Assembly: GCA_045617505.1 (NCBI GenBank)
Contig: JAZLIS010000108.1
Coordinates: 1 to 16,209 of the forward strand
Length of the DNA: 16,209 bases
Direction: 5' to 3'
From: Cacconaster sp045617505
GTDB taxonomy: Bacteria; Bacteroidota; Bacteroidia; Bacteroidales; UBA932
Part shown: one piece after another, positions 15,485 through 16,209 of the stretch
Numbering within the stretch: the stretch's first letter is position 1
Layout: each line of letters opens with the position of its first letter
The notes under the pieces: generated by a model
The model's database searches: none
Seen by the model: the letters and a program-made list of their open reading frames with translations, nothing else
Told to the model about the DNA's origin: nothing
Position numbers and translations under genes: made by a program

Positions 15485-15492
15485 CAAATGTA
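15485..15492 (-). promoter_or_regulatory. Candidate -7 box of the zinc-ribbon operon
   Basis: The minus strand reads TACATTTG, a full match to TAnnTTTG, 26 bp before the start codon at 15458, the same distance as in the GH27 promoter. No TTTG -33 element is present at the usual spacing. This is the only promoter candidate for the three-gene operon. Confidence 0.5.
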
Positions 15493-15552
15493 GCAATTAT
15501 TATTCTACTTTTGCCATGGACGACAGATAATCAACCAAAATTTTACAGAATT

Positions 15553-16057
15553 ATGAGAAAAACAGTTTTCACCCTTGTCGCACTCATACTTGCGGTCACG
15601 GCCAATGCTCAGACCCCGTTTGACGTAGACCTGTCCAAAACTGACGTAAAGGTGGTTGGTAATGGCAAGGCGAGCGGAAGAGAGACTACTTGTCGAAGTC
15701 TCCGGAAAAATCCGCAGCGCGAATCTTCATGGACGCATTGTCATTCCTGATTATGTCGAGATACAGGGAAAGACTTTCAAGGTGGTCAACATAGGGGAAG
15801 AAGCCTTTGAAAACTGCCGTGGAATCTCATCCGTCGAAATCAAAGGCAACAGCCTCCAGAAACCATGCAATTACTGCTTCAAGGGATGCACCGGGCTGAC
15901 TGAAATCACACTAAACTCCAACTGTCTCAACCTCAAATCCACCGCTTTTTCAGGTTGCCCCTATCTAAGGACCATCAAGGCTTCCAAGAAAGCCAGCTTT
16001 TCAATCTCAGAAACAAACTGCAAACAAGTTTTTATGCACAGAAGTTTATGGTACTAG
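15553..16057 (+). pseudogene. BspA-like leucine-rich-repeat secreted protein, frameshifted
   Basis: The ATG at 15553 gives a clear signal peptide (MRKTVFTLVALILAVTANAQ) and FDVDLSKTDVKVVGNGKASGR. The frame is then lost, and homology continues one base over with LLVEVSGKIRSANLHGRIVIP and LRR_5/BspA-type repeats (NIGEEAFENC, NYCFKGCTGLTEITL, STAFSGCPYLRTI). Removing one base in the GAGAGA run near 15680-15685 restores SGRELLVEVSGKI. BspA-like proteins are secreted or surface adhesion-type proteins, usually with many more repeats, so this copy is also short: about three repeats before the stop at 16055-16057. It is divergent from the 1282-residue gene with only 94 bp between them. The frameshift could be a real mutation, slippage in the short GA repeat, or a sequencing error. 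Confidence 0.7.
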
Positions 16058-16063
16058 TTACAT

Positions 16064-16117
16064 TCGTTCATACAACTGTGATTAAGGTGCCCATAAACTT
16101 AATAGATTGAAATATAG
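16064..16117 (+). repeat. 55-bp direct repeat, copy 2
   Basis: Second copy of the element at 9061-9115, same orientation, 47 of 55 aligned positions identical with one gap. It begins 7 bp after the stop of the BspA-like pseudogene. The pair brackets the zinc-ribbon locus and the BspA-like gene, about 7 kb apart. Confidence 0.7.
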
Positions 16118-16185
16118 CCATTTATAAGGACGTAAAAACCCACTATAGATAATCATAGATCGCAAGGAGCGAGAATAATATCAAA

Positions 16186-16209
16186 TCCCGGGGCCGATAT
16201 GCTCCGGGA
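16186..16209. repeat. GC-rich hairpin at the window edge
   Basis: TCCCGG (16186-16191) pairs with CCGGGA (16204-16209), extended by a G-T wobble and two G-C pairs to a 9-bp stem with a CGATAT loop. It is cut by the window end, so its full extent and role (terminator or repeat) cannot be judged. Confidence 0.4.

Noticed and set aside
9061..16117. Composite transposon or integrative element
   Set aside because: There is no transposase, integrase or tRNA-type attachment site between or beside the repeats; only the repeats themselves support mobility.

Overview
This window looks like chromosomal DNA of a gut-type Bacteroidales bacterium (moderate GC; possibly Rikenellaceae or an uncultured Bacteroidales family, not resolvable from the sequence). 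The evidence is Bacteroidota-style -7 boxes (TAnnTTTG) in front of several genes, few Shine-Dalgarno sites, secreted lipoprotein glycosidases, BspA-like leucine-rich repeats and an Rpn/PD-(D/E)XK nuclease. No tRNA, rRNA, CRISPR array, integrase or intact transposase was found.

Layout. (1) 1-765: largely non-coding, with a perfect 28-bp inverted repeat (15-114), a long hairpin (186-227), a possible 50-residue small gene (504-656, minus) and a strong hairpin terminator (714-741). (2) 766-1680, minus: Rpn-family nuclease. (3) 1845-2612, minus: endonuclease/exonuclease/phosphatase-fold lipoprotein. The divergent gap that follows carries a 61-bp fossil of an Rpn gene. (4) 2742-7390, plus: a glycan-degradation operon with a GH43-like propeller lipoprotein, a GH29 alpha-L-fucosidase and a third secreted glycosidase-like gene broken by a stop, a frameshift and a junction that probably marks an internal deletion. 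(5) 7499-8848, minus: GH27 alpha-galactosidase with a well-formed Bacteroidota promoter. (6) 9061-16117: a block bounded by two 55-bp direct repeats (about 85% identical). It holds a zinc-ribbon membrane protein (plus), a minus-strand operon (1282-residue zinc-ribbon membrane protein, 259-residue zinc-ribbon membrane protein, small lipoprotein) and a frameshifted BspA-like leucine-rich-repeat gene (plus).

How the genes may work together. The glycosidases would trim terminal alpha-fucose and alpha-galactose from complex glycans such as mucin or blood-group-type structures. No SusC/SusD pair is present, and one gene is dead, so this may be an eroding or satellite locus. The most unusual part is the zinc-ribbon locus. 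Three different membrane proteins carry the same kind of N-terminal double-CxxC ribbon. The largest has an AT-rich, foreign-looking segment that matches its predicted extracytoplasmic domain, and a long cytoplasmic region of unknown function. This is the best candidate for an undescribed system, but its function cannot be read from the sequence.
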